From Aphrophora alni (lineage: Eukaryota; Arthropoda; Insecta; Hemiptera; Aphrophoridae): a DNA stretch of 64,000 bases. Under the pieces are notes generated by a model. That model did no database searches. It was not told where the DNA came from and was given only the letters and a program-made list of their open reading frames with translations. How positions within the stretch are numbered: position 1 is the stretch's first letter; each line of letters opens with the position of its first letter. A program made the translations under genes and the position numbers. Location of the stretch: NCBI GenBank assembly GCA_963513935.1, contig OY740768.1, positions 1,646,404 through 1,710,403 on the forward strand, written 5' to 3'. Below, one piece after another: positions 25,501 through 39,700 of the stretch.

Positions 25501-28500
25501 GATGCTGGGATCATGATGGGCTTTAGAACAATAGAGTTAGTGCAGGAAAATGTAGTCAAAGGAGACAAAGAAAAAGGTATATTCACGATTAAAATTTAAA
25601 AATACTAAATAACTGTGACTGATATAAGATTATAACAATTTGCATTCAGACTGACTGAAAACAAGTAACCCTCCCCCTCATAATTTTGTATTATTAACAA
25701 TAAACTTGATTTATTGTATATGTATTTGTAAAAACAAACAACCTATTTGTATAGGTGTTAATTTTTCAAATATTGTTCTATATTTTTATTAGGTTATTTG
25801 ATTGAAACTCACATTTGAAAAATGACTTTATACTTGAAAAATTATAGAACAGTTTAATATATCAAACAATAGGGGCTTCAAAACATTTAAAATTATGAAA
25901 AAAAATATCAATATTTTCAGCTCTAAATTAAATTCTTTTTAAAGCAGATTTCATTTCAAACTTATTTATACATAATAAAGAATTATATTTTACAATATCA
26001 ATTTACATTATTCCCATTCACCATTAAATCCAAATCATTATCAAAAATAGTTTTTTTCTTCAAAAGTTAAGAACAGTTTTGAGACACTTTGTTGAATTTT
26101 AAGTAAAGATTTTACAAAGAAATTTTTAGAGAACAATTAGAATTTTAAAAAAATATGTTTTAATAACTTAGGTCTTACTTCTTGAAGTAGTTGCTTCCAT
26201 GGTCAAGTAACAATGATGGAATGGAATTATTATAACAATTATTATTATAACCATTACACCACTGTGCATTAATGGTAGTAATTTTTCGTTTTATGCCTAT
26301 CAAAGGTCGATTTCAAATAACAAAATTCTGTGATCTCTCTAAAATTGAAGCACAATTAATTGTTAGTTGTTATTTTTATATTCCAAAAACAATAAACAAA
26401 ACATCACAAAAATAAAGAAGGTCTTTTTTAGTTTTCGTTCATTAATTTGACCCATAAATATTCAAAAGTATAAATGTAGGAAAATTATATGTAATATTAA
26501 CTTTTTTTGTCAGTAATTCATGAATTTGATTTAAGTTTTCTTTCTAATTCTCGGTATGTTAATTTTATTTATCAAAGTAGATTTGTGTATGGATACCTAT
26601 TTAATAATCTTTATCAATTGCTGGTAGAGCTATAATTTTTAATAACGACAGAAATAAATCCTACAGTTGAAGTAGAAAATACATTTTTAAATCATATGAT
26701 ACCCTTAAACTGAAAATGTGATTGTAATAAAATTACACAATTACTACAACTGTAATATAATTATTATCTTTTTTTTTTCTGTTTTGCAGGTCTTTCTTTC
26801 TATTTCAAAGTAAATGACGTCCCTTTCTTTGCCAAAGGATCCAACTTTATTCCTGTCAGTATCTTACCTGAGCGTAGCACTAATTTTACAGTGGTGGAAA
26901 ACCTCCTTCATTCTGTGAAGGAAACCAACATGAATATGGTTCGAGTGTGGGGAGGTGGTTTATATGAATCAGATTACTTCTATTATGTGAGACATATTTA
27001 TCATCTTTTATCTAACTGTTAGGACAACCCATAATCAAAAGATTATTAGATGCACAGAATAAAAAGAAAATGTTAAAAGTATTTATTGGGAAATGTAATG
27101 GTGTAATAATACTAGCCTTTGAAATTAATTCTATGGAAATTGGTTTAACAGCTTTCCAGAATTAAAACTAATCGAAGGCAAATTTAGAATTATTTATGTA
27201 ATACAGTAATGTTGGTAGTTTTATTATATATATTTATATGTTGGTATACATATAATTATATATATATATATATATATATATTATGGAGAAAGTTATGTGA
27301 CGTCAAATTTGGTGGTAGCTGCATAAAGAAAATAAAACAAAAATTACAAAATTTTTAAACAGAAATATGATATATATCACAAAACAAAAATATGAAAGAC
27401 TGTGAACACCATAATGTAGCTAAGGTTTTACTGTTTAACATCCTTCAAATTTTGTATATTTTGTATGTTTGTGTGTTTTACACACTTTTGTTTTTTACTT
27501 ACATATAAGTGTTTTCTGTATGCGTGGATTGACAACTTCCAACTATAGAGTGAAGGTTCTGATTACTCAGGATTAAACTTCTGAAATGTGATAAAATAAG
27601 ATTTACAAAAGGAATTACTCCACAACAAAAGTATGAGTATTATAGCTATTTATGTTATATTAAATACAATTTGATCTTTTGTTATTTCAGCTGACAGATA
27701 AGTTGGGGATTCTTGTATGGCAAGACATGGCTTTTGCTTGCAGTTTGTATCCTGCTAATGAAGAGTTTTTGTCTAATGTTGGGATTGAAATAAAGCAACA
27801 AGTCCGTAGGCTGCAGAGTCATCCAAGTCTAGCGGTGTGGACAGCGAATAACGAAAACGAGGGTGCTTTAAGGAACAACTGGTGAGATTCCAAGATTTCA
27901 ATTATTCACCAATCAGTTTACTACTATAATCATTGACAAGATCTAATAAAAATTATTTATTATATTCTTCAACTGACTATTGGCCACGACACAATTGCAA
28001 GAGTATATTAAAGTAATAAGAAATTGTATTTACAGTATATTTTTAACATTTTTTCCTGACCTAGTTTACTTCTTGATCTAAAAAAACAAAACAAAAATGT
28101 GTTTAACATCATAACTTTAAAAGTGTGACGATTACATTTAATAAATACTATAGCGTAATATTAAACTAACAATTCTATTATATTTTTAAAGTTTATCTTG
28201 AAGACAGACTTAAGGATATTGTTCAAATTGGGTGAATCTACATTTTCATATGGAGAAGAACCGTTTAGCTAAGTAGTTTGATTTTGAGAAAACTCACACT
28301 TAGCTTAATTTATGCTAGGTTTTTACATTGATGAGCACCATGTACAATTTCACCTCAATCGGTTAAGCTGTTCTAGATATATGTTATTTAATGAAAAAAA
28401 AAAAAAAGTGTTTCTGGAAATATATTTATAGGCCCTTTTTTACTTTATTGTTACCGATATAACCACCCCTGAATTATCTCAGCGGATTACAAAAACACCC

Positions 28501-31500
28501 CAAGTATTTAATTTCTATTTATTAAGTGCTTGGGTAGGAAAATTAAATTAAAATTAAAATTTTTCTTAAGATGTGGATAAATATAATGTTTATGGGTGAA
28601 ATGTAAGGGAAGTGACCAAAAATGAAAAAATAATAGAAATAAAATGTTCATTGAAATTAAGGAAACGTAAAGTTAACGATTGAATTTTTCAAGAGGTATG
28701 AATTTTTAAAAATATGATCAATAAATGTAAAAGTTCTGAGATTACCTACCAACCAACACCTTCATTATTTTTGACATTCTAAACTACTGTTATGTATTTT
28801 CCAGGTACAACACAAATAAAAACTACTCATTGTTTGAGAAGGATTATATAAATCTATATGTGAATACAGTAAAACCTAATGTGATAAATCAAGACACTTC
28901 GAGGCCATTCTTATTGTCAAGTCCATCCAATGGTCGAAAAACTGAGGAGGATGGAGGTGTTACAAAGAACCCTTCTAGTTCATTATACGGAGATGGTAAG
29001 TGTCATTCTATGTAAAGAGTGTTTTAGAAATATGTTCCAAATCTTTTGTCCTACCTCATTATAGTGACAAAATGTCATAAAGGTGTTCTGGAAAACTGAC
29101 AAAACACAGCTCTTCTAAAGTTCAATTTCCACAACAAATAATAATTTATCACTAAAGATTTAATCTGCGTAAATATTGATATAATAAAACTTGAATACAA
29201 ATAAGTATGTTTATTTATTCAAATATGTTTCAACCACAAATTCGCCATCTTCAGTGATGCACAAGGTAATAATACAATAACTAAACTACATCTATTGTAG
29301 TTATTGTATTTTGTGTATAACTGAAGATGACACTTTCTCGTTGAAACATGTTTGAATAAAATAAAGGTATTATTGTGAGAATATGTGTTCAAGTTTTATT
29401 CCATCAATTATACTATTTTACAAGTTAAGCTTAATATTTATTTATAGTGTAAATATGCTCAATACTTGTATAATTTTTTGGAGAACTGATATGTTGGAAG
29501 TACTCGTTTTCATAATTAGTCCTGATATTACTTTAATAACCAGCAGTCCTTTGTAATTTTTTCAGTGAACGTTCAACCAAAGTACATACTTTTCCAGTCC
29601 TCTTGGCACATTATTCCATTCCAAACTGTGACTCTATTTCATTTATTTAACTAATATTTCTGAATAATATTATGGTTCTAAAATCGGTATGATCAGTATT
29701 GGCAATTTTTTGATTAATAATCATAAATGATTTTACAACATACCAGCTAATAACATTCTATATAGTTATAGAAGGTGATTCTGATATACTTAATTAGGTG
29801 CTTCTGTAGGTGGATGGATATTGTAGTATGTCAGAGTGAGTTCATACAGTTTACTTCCACTAGAGGTTGCCGTTGTTATCAGTCTTTTGTATAAACTTAC
29901 GCAGGTGGGTATTTACATCCAGAAGCATGAAACGATTTAGACCTCATTGTTCAAGGGAAGTTTTGCAATGTTGTTGCTGATTTGTTTTAACGTTTGCTTA
30001 CAACATATCAACCATTGTATTCCAAAATCAATCCAAAACTGTTATTGTTCCCTTGACTAGTAAAATAAATTGAATTCACTTTCCTGGCTGAGGAGTACTC
30101 AGCTTAGCATTTCCAGGTCTGTCAAATATCTTTGTGTAATGTTGGATTGCAAGCTTTTCTAAAATGATCACATGGATAAAGTTATATCGTCAACAAAGCT
30201 AAATGGAAACTGATGATGTCCAGACGACTTGCTGGTACAATTTGGGATATCAGACAGCAACTTGGAAGTTATGTTAGAGCTTCTGTTCCTGGATATCTTC
30301 CTAACTAGGTGTATATTGGTTTTGAGGTTCAATAAATTCTGGACTATTCAGTCTTGGAGGACCAAATGAATAACTTTGAACAATGGGTTATGTTGGAAGA
30401 TCAGTTAATTAGAACAATTATTAACAATTGATTTTTAATGATTCAACTATACTAATAAACAAAATGAACAATATCCACGACCAAGATGTAAATTTATGTA
30501 AATATATTGTACCTTAACTTTTGGTGAATCCTTTCTCGGCAGAGCAGTTGTTTTGACACTTTTACAAGCGAATGTTCTAAGTTCACATCTGCTAGGTAGA
30601 CAATTTGATAGATATTTATATAATTATAATTTACTTACTATTTTATTGTTCAATTGCATTCAGATTTTATTTCTATTAAACACATAACTTTATCACAGTT
30701 ATGTAGCGAACTAATAAAGCATTTTACGGATATTTTGTAAGAATATTGACTATATTTAAAATTAGCTTAGTATATTTGTTCGTCCTCGCTTGAAATTGAA
30801 TGAATTGCAAACTATCAATGTGATAGATGAAAGCAGCGTAAGATGTTTATTAAAGAGAAACCTAAGAGTGTCTGACCAGCTTGGTATAGATTTTTCCATG
30901 AATTTGGAAGAATCGTTGAAAATGATAGCATAACTTTGTTTAGACCAATCATAGAGTAGCATAGTCCAGAGGCAGGAGTTTAGATCAGTTCCCATTGGAG
31001 TGTTACAATTACTTAGAAAAGTAAACTCTCTGAAAACAGAATATTTTCTCAAGGTTAATCCAACCAAAATAAACGACATATTGTGGAGCCATCTTAAGCG
31101 GTAAAGTTTGTAATTAGATAGTTCATTAAACATGGACTGTACAAGTGACTAAACCAAGGATACACTGAACTGCCCTTCATATGGAACTTTAGCCAGTGTA
31201 TAAAGCTTAATGTTTACATCAATGAATGCTAGAACATCCATTATTCTACAAACCTACTTTTTAATTTAAAACAACTTTTTTCTATCAGTTCACAGTTTGA
31301 ATAGAGTGTAATAACGTTACTTTGAAAAACCCCACAAGTTATTTTTTTCTTTTGGGGTCATCAATCCACTGGTAACTTTTCTTTGCTGCAATACACAAAA
31401 TGGATATACGTGACAGTGTTCAGTTCGAATACATCAAGTCCAGCCTGCTTAGTTAATTATACTTTATTGATTTAACTAAAATATTTATCAACTTAAAGTT

Positions 31501-33682
31501 AGTGCAATGATTTTAAACTGTTTGTTACTTCTATTGTTAAAACCATGTCTCCATCAGTTTCTAGATTTCGTGACTTTCCATATATTTGACTTCTTTGGTC
31601 GATGATAATAGACTATCTATTTCAAAATCATATCACATTTCTTTTGAAAACATTATTTTTTTAATACAGATTTTGATGAAACTGGATTTATATAAATAGG
31701 GTAAGGAAACATTGTTCGATGTCAAAAAACCGACAATCTGAGAACTGGAACTACGTTGACTTGTTATGGTTTAATACATCCCCGTTTAAATTATGGGATT
31801 ATTTTATGAATAATTCTAAGAAATAGAATTTTAAAAGTTATTATTTCTCTTACAGAAAAGGGCGATAAGAATAATTCTAAAATAAGGCAGTCAAGCTGGG
31901 AATGAGTCAATATTTTAACTCATCTAAGCATGCTTTAAGTATTACTACGCTGTCAATTTAAGAGCTGTTCAGCTCATATTAACTTTTGTTTTTATGACAT
32001 AAAAAGAAAGGGATTTTAGATGCTATCAACATAAAAGAGTCTCTACTCAGGCTGGATGTACTTTATTTAATAGACTTCTTAAGTTACTAAAAGATATAGG
32101 TAGTTTAAAAACTTAAAGCTAAATTGAAACATTTCAACCTTTATTGGAATGAGTTTTGTTCATGAACATTGTGGATAAGGAATAATGCTCTCACAGTGTC
32201 CAATAATTGCTTTGTTATTATAATTATATTTCTTATATTTTATGTTTTAATTAGTATAATTATTGTAATTCGTAATATTTATTGTTGTGTTATTTCTTAT
32301 GTTTGTGTAGTTATATATTTCTTTTTTTAATTATATTTTTAGTAATTTAGGATACCATTAATGTTTTGACACTAGAGTTATACAAAAGCACATTTTTGTT
32401 AACTGCATAAAATAATAAATGTATTCAATTTGTTCATATGCCATAGATATTGTTTATCGTTATAATGCTTTATATTTCAACGAAAATAATAATTATTATG
32501 TTACATCAATTACAATTTATTATGTTTATAATTGTTTTACCTAGTGTTACTACATTGATTTACTTTGATATAATTATATTTTAAACATTATCTAGCATTT
32601 ATATTATGTATTTTTTTTACACCTGATTATATAAAGCTGTGTTTTTCCAACAGGAAAATGAAAGGAAAGAAATATTTGTTTAGTTTTTTGTAACTTCCAG
32701 TTCACTTCTATAACTACTACGACAACTTATGGCTGACCGATGCATTGCCCAGTACTCGCTTTGCTTCAGAATATGGCATCATGTCAATGCCATCCATGGA
32801 GGCTCTACAGACTGCTGCTTACAAATCAGAGCTTACGTTAGATTCACAAGTAATACAGAGTCGTCAACATCATCTTGGAGGTTATTCTCAATTGCTAATT
32901 GAAATTGCTCACAATCTGCTTCCGATAATTTCATCAAACATGGATACTTTTGTATATTTTACTCAGGTCAGTGTTTTATAGAATATATTTGGTAATCATA
33001 AAGTTGTTGAAAGTTTTTTTTTTTTGTAGCTGATATTAATCTAACCATTTTTATCTATTCAGATTCAGGTAATGTTTTAAAAATAAATATGAACAATATT
33101 ACAAATAGTAAAAAATGTATTATTACATCTAATTTTAATAATTGCATATTTCATTATTCGCCCAATAAATACTTCTCAAAAGATGGTACTGAATTTCGTA
33201 GGTTGAGTGAGTTCGTTGGAGTGTCAACTCGTGTGAAAATTGTCGTGCCACACAAACCATCAAGATAGTTATATAAATGGATCTACACCTCTTCTGAAGA
33301 TATACTTTGTGCCTTTTATCCCTGGGCTAAGTTCCTCTCTCTCCTAAAACTCTCACTCTCTCATTCACATGAGAGCATCCACGTGAGTGTGTATAAGCCA
33401 ACATTTAAAGAAGCATTCACTTCCGCAACATGTAGTGGTTTAATTCTTTTTTCGACATAAGAAACTACTACCCTAAATATCCATTCACTAACCCACGGCA
33501 AAAAGCAAGTTTTTCTACTATCATGATTATAGATAATTTTTACATTTATTTTCTGAAAAAGTAAAATTATGCATAAAATTTAAAACTCAAACATATTTTT
33601 AAATGTAGACAGATTTAACAAATCGGTTAACATAAATTATAGTCAATATAAAACACTGAAACCCCTACCACAAGTTTGGTAC

Positions 33683-33777
<95 letters not shown>

Positions 33778-36700
33778 AAATACTAGATTTCTCTGGACTA
33801 GAAATTAAAATCAGGAGTAATTGATAGTGAAATAGTGCTTTCTCATTTATAAAGATATTTTCATTTTGACATAACACTGATTCAAATATCAAAGTAAGAA
33901 GCAAGTAACAATTAATTATTGTGGCCATGGTTTGTTAAATTGTGATGTGTATGAATTTGGTATTATACCTGGTAATTCTCATTTGACCAGCAATATATTG
34001 TTTATTTTACTGATAAACAAAATTTTAAAATAAGTACATACCTTTGATTGGTAATTCAATTTTTAACAGCTATGGATATTGTTTTGTCTCATTTTTGAAC
34101 CAAATTTAAAACAAAAGAAATATTCTTATCTGAAAATAACATTTTAATGATTGTTTTGTTCAGATTAATCAAGCAATGGGAATTAAAACACAAACTGAAA
34201 ACTACAGAAGACTTCGCAATACATTGAGTGATGAAGGTGAAGGTTTAACAATGGGAGCCTTGTATTGGCAATTGAATGATGTCTGGCAAGCACCTTCTTG
34301 GTCCTCTATTGGTAAGTATTTAATCTGTATTAGTATTAGCAGATTTATAGCTATTATGATCACCCCAACTCTATGATAGTCTAATCCAGGTGTTCAAATT
34401 AAGTATTTTGCCCTCCATCACCTCAAACGTGTTGCAGTAGTTGCAATTATTTTGGTTTGATTAGTTTATTAATTAATTGGTCCGTAAATTTCAAATCTCT
34501 TATAAGAAATAGATGGGCAAAATAAGTATATTTTTATTACACATTACGTGAGAGATGGAGACGAATATTATTTTGGATTTTGTAGGTGAGTATGTGAGAA
34601 AGTTAGTGTATTATTTTGGGACCGTTTGATTATTGTATAATATAAACGGCTGTCTATTGTATATAAAAATTGTTCAAATAGGCTGTCTTTTAATTTTTTA
34701 ACAAATTTGATGACATTTTCTCATTACAACTCTACACCATTTTAATCTACAAAAAATCAATGTATTTTTTACTCTGTTTTAAGAAACCACTTATCGTATT
34801 TTTCATCACTAGGACCAGAAGTGAAGCTTTTCGATACATGCTCAAGTTTAACTTTTGCAAGAAAACTGAGCGAGGATCAAAAAGCTTCTTTTGGTCCAAG
34901 TGATGAACTATATTATTCGTTTCTTTGCAAACAATATAAAAAACAATTTAAAAAAAACTACAATGTTATAACCTATTTACCTTCAAATCGATGGTAACAA
35001 CTATTTTATCGGTTATTCACAATCGAGAGTATCGGTTGTTTTCATAGATGCTTTACAATCATTAATTAATTCGTATACATGAAGTAACAGCTGATGACCT
35101 CGACCTCAGCTGATGTTTTAAGTTCCTAGGACTAAAATAACAACTTTAGCATCTCAATGCATGTATTGAAAACAGCTGTTTTGGAATCAGTAAGCGAAAA
35201 ATATTTTTCTTATTTCCATAAGACAAAACCAGATGAATTTTTAGGACATTTTCTGTGTCAATCTCTCAATAGAAGTCATTTTCTACAAAATTCTATTTGT
35301 TTCATATCACTATCTAAATTAGAGTGAGAGATATTAAGTCATTCTGATATGTATTATTTGAACACTCTTTATATGGAGTTTGTGTAAAATGCTCCAGATT
35401 ACAATTTTAGTCATATGGCAAATAATTAAAGATTTAACTGGAATTTATTTTATACAATTGGTTTTATACAACATCGAAGAGTTTAACTAATCAGAAAAAT
35501 TTATTAGTAAAGTTCAAAATGGTGTCATTTTAAAGTTAATTATTTTTTTCAGATTGTAAATTTTGATTTTAAACATCCCACAAACTACACTAACATCCCT
35601 TATTAGTTCATATTGTGGAGCTTTCAAATCCATATCTAATGATTGTGTTTTCCTAATTAAAAAATAAGATTGTAATTTTTTTGGTTTTTCTAATGGCAAC
35701 TACCCATACGTTTTATTTAAAAAAAATAAAACAAACTAGAAATATGACCAAAATATGATTGCCACACTCCAAATTTGATTGAAATTGGTTCACACGTTTG
35801 AGATGTAAAACACTTTACATACAATAAACACCAGACAGACATCATTCCAAAAAACCACTTATTTGGGAACTTAAAACTCAACATCGAATCAATGTTTGAT
35901 CCATCACGTAACTCTTTCTATACAACATTAAGACAAATTAAAAACAGCAACCATGATAACTTTGAAGAGGTTATTTTAAAAGAGCATAATAATAACAGCC
36001 TACTGAAATTTATTTATAAAAACATGTAAATAAGTAAAAAAAAAAAATTTTAAGGAAAAATGATATGAAATCTTATATTTGATTCTGCATAATGTTATGA
36101 TAATGTTTACTTTTAAGAATCGTCTGTTTTTTAAACTCTAGGGAAATCTTTACTTTACTCATTCAAACAGCCTGGAATTAAAATAAACTATGGAAATATT
36201 TTTCTTCCAGACGGCAGTGCGTTATATCATCTACCTTTATTTCTTCCTTTTGTAATAAGAAGTTTTTATTGGATTTATTTATGATGAATGGGTTTACAGA
36301 CAATTGTATTTTGGATGATTGATAGATGGAGTAAGGCAAAAGTCTGCAATCATTTAAATTGTAAGAAAAATTTGTATTATTTAAATCCTCATAATATGGG
36401 GGTTTTCAGAAGCGTTTACTTTAAAATAACGCATCTTGGATTGATTCTGAATTTGTTTCAATTACAAAAATAGAATTTTAATTCTGAAAATTGTCATAAT
36501 TTAAATATTTGTTAGGTACTGTTTTCGTATTTTTTTACAATATTAAATTTTCAAGATTCAAACTGGAAAAGTTATGACTTCATGTAAAAAGATAATACTT
36601 TGCAAATATGCTGGCGAGTCAACAGAAACAACATTGGTACCAAAGTTCTTTTATCGCATGCCAGGTTGAGAGATGGTACTGTATGTTTAAAATGTGCTCA

Positions 36701-39700
36701 GTTTCTGTATACTTCTTTTCTTTATGTATTTAAAGAAAACTTCCGATTTACCTACTATAATTTTTATTTGAGGGTGGGGCACTGAGAGGCTTTAAGTATA
36801 TTCTGTACCTCCTCTTTATTATGCTCCAAATGGATCTATTGTAAAATATCCCAATAACATTCTTAAACCTCCACAGGAATTAAACCCAGCTTCTCTTGTT
36901 TATGAAACAAGTGTGGTAACCACTCTACCAACAGAAAGCTTTTTCTTGTTAGTCTTTAAAGAAATGTTTGTCAATAATATTTTACTCTGGTTTAATTTAT
37001 TTTAAATTATAAATTACAATAAAGCTTACATTCTACATGATGCCATTCTTTTTCCCGTTCGAATCTTTTGAATGCCATTTCACACAAGTTAAGGGGTATT
37101 TAAATTTTGATTACACCATCGTTTTCAGAATGAAAAACCAGCATCGAAACATGTGACAGATAATAGAATTGCTATTTATAAAAATTAAAGTTCAGTTCAA
37201 GAGTTAGGATTTAAAATGTGCCATTAGGGAGTGGAAAGAACAATCCAATTTATCAGATTTCAAATTGTCTCACTCTCTATATCAGATCTATATATTTAAA
37301 GTAGGTCAAATACATCAACAGATTTTTTTATAGTATTTTTTAGTATTCATTTTATGATTCATATTTGAGTGATGCACTGAAATCAGTTCATGGTGGAGGA
37401 GGGTGGGGATGGTTTTATGGGCTGTCTAGTGTTATTGAATTTTAAGTATCACTTTATTGCCATGATAGGCCATCTTGTGCTGTTATTTACGTTGAATTAA
37501 TCATTCAGTCTATGCATTATGTATACAGGGTGTCCCTGAAACACATGAAGAAAATTTGATAGTACATTCCTCAATTAAAATTGTTTAAAATTCCTTATGA
37601 ACTTTTGTTTCAAAAAGCTTCTATTTCCATTTCTCCTTGTGTTTGTGTTTTTATAAAAACCATTCTTCTCAAATAGATCTGATATTAAGTCCAGATTTGA
37701 TGTACAAATTTTTTATGTATCCTTTTTAAAAATTCAAGACCTTATTTTATACTTTTTAAAGTGACAATTGTTTAAAAGTTTTAATGTTGTATTTGTTTAA
37801 AAGTACAAACTACCTTTACAAAAAAATACTGATATATTTATGCTATTTTAACAACAACATTGACATATCCCAAGATTTTTTTCTTTTAAGGATCTTTAAC
37901 AAAGAATCCAAACAAAAATAATTGGAAATTGCTACATTAAAATTTTAATATGATGTAACAATTCACGTCTACAATGAGTTTATGATACGAACAAAGCATG
38001 TAGAGGCTCTATATAAATATTATTTTATATTTTATAAAAAATTGTACATAATTTGCAAAATTTGATAACAAGATTTATTTCTCCGAAGAACTTATTTTGC
38101 TTAAATATTTAGCTAATTTGCAGTTAGTGTTATTTAATTATTACAATAAATACTCAGATGTTAAAAATGGAAAAGCATTCAAAATCTTGGAGTTCATATT
38201 GATTATAGATATACAAAGATCATATAAAGCATGTCACCAACTCTGTCAACAAATCTCTATTTAGATATTCAAAGTTTTTCATGGATGTTGATATTGTTAA
38301 TGCATTAAATTTTACCTAAGTATGTTGAAAAAATAAAGTGTAATAATAATTTAGTATACGAATTAACAAATTTATATCAATATGATTGAAATTATACAAA
38401 ATAGTTTTCATTGCTTCTAGTGCCATAAACAATATAATACTTCTTGTCTCTTGATTTTTCTACAAATTTGTTATGATCCATATGTGGTTGCTTGATAATC
38501 TTAAAAGAAATAAAGACAATATTAAAAAAAAATGTTAGTTTAATATTCAATATTCTCAACAACAAACTAGGCTAGGAAAGCCTAAATACATGGATAAGTT
38601 TACTTTAATAGCATTACCAGATTAAAGGCTCTGTCGTATGAAAAGTGAAGGAGATAAGAAGAATGGTTTTAGTGATGATAGAAGATATAGGTGATTAGAT
38701 GGTATGGACGTGATAAAGAACAAATGTAGATACTGTATAAGAAGAATGGAGTGGATATGTTTTGCTTTAAGAGAATGATTAATGTTGATTTATATAAAAT
38801 GTATTTTGTTTGAGAAAAAAATAGGTATTTTGAATATATTTAAAAAATAAATACACATGTATAATAGTATTAGAAATAGAAATAATAAAATAAATTTGAT
38901 AATATATGTTATATTGAAAAAGCACTTGAATAATGTGTTAGATTGTGGTTTTCTGGAAGTTAAGAATCAAAGTCAGAATTAGAAATACAGTAGTTGGTTT
39001 CTAAAGTTGAGAGAGATTGGACTTTTTCACCGAATGGATGTGAAATTTAGAACTGAATAAAATGTTTAAAAATTAATAGAATTAGAGTTGTTTCTTGTTA
39101 GAACAAAGTTAGAAGTGTGGGAAAGTGTAGAGTTTGAATTAAAAGTAAAATTGGGAAATGACAGGTTGAAAAAGTGATTGAGAAAGATGTGCAAGCTAGG
39201 CTTGAAATAGAAGCGCAGTTTGGTAAACTGGGTATTTGGAGATAAGTTATTTAAAATGAATCATTGATATTTGAGTGTGGAAAGAGTAGAGTAATTTTCT
39301 CTTGTATGTAGAATAAAATAATATATGTTTTGAATACAAGATGAAAAATAAGAGATATAGGTTTGTCTTCACGTGACTTTAGATTTGCCTATCTTATAAT
39401 ATCATTAGTACCATAAATAATTTAAAAAAAATTAACATAAGGAGTTGATTAACCATTATAAGTAATAAGAAATAATAGAACTTTGTGTAATTCCCTTTTC
39501 ATTAAATTAATGAACTTAACAACCCATTCTACATATATGAAAACGTGCTTTTTCTTTGTATGTTTTAATATGCTGATGTATGTTTTTATTGTTAATTAAT
39601 TGTATGCACAAATCTTTGATATAATTCTGTATGTTTATCTTGAGTTTACAGGAAGTTTATTTTGTAAAACAGATAACTATCACTAGACATGAATTTTTCA

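Noticed and set aside
30762..31133. 123-codon open frame on the - strand
   Set aside because: No recognisable signature; sits between LINE remnants in intron 9. Not called a gene.
33665..33928. Open frame on the - strand with a long Cys-Val run
   Set aside because: Translation of the (AC)n microsatellite.
37525..37550. CAGGGTGTCCC motif as a transposon terminus
   Set aside because: A string often seen at insect transposon ends, but no partner terminus or coding remnant was found nearby.
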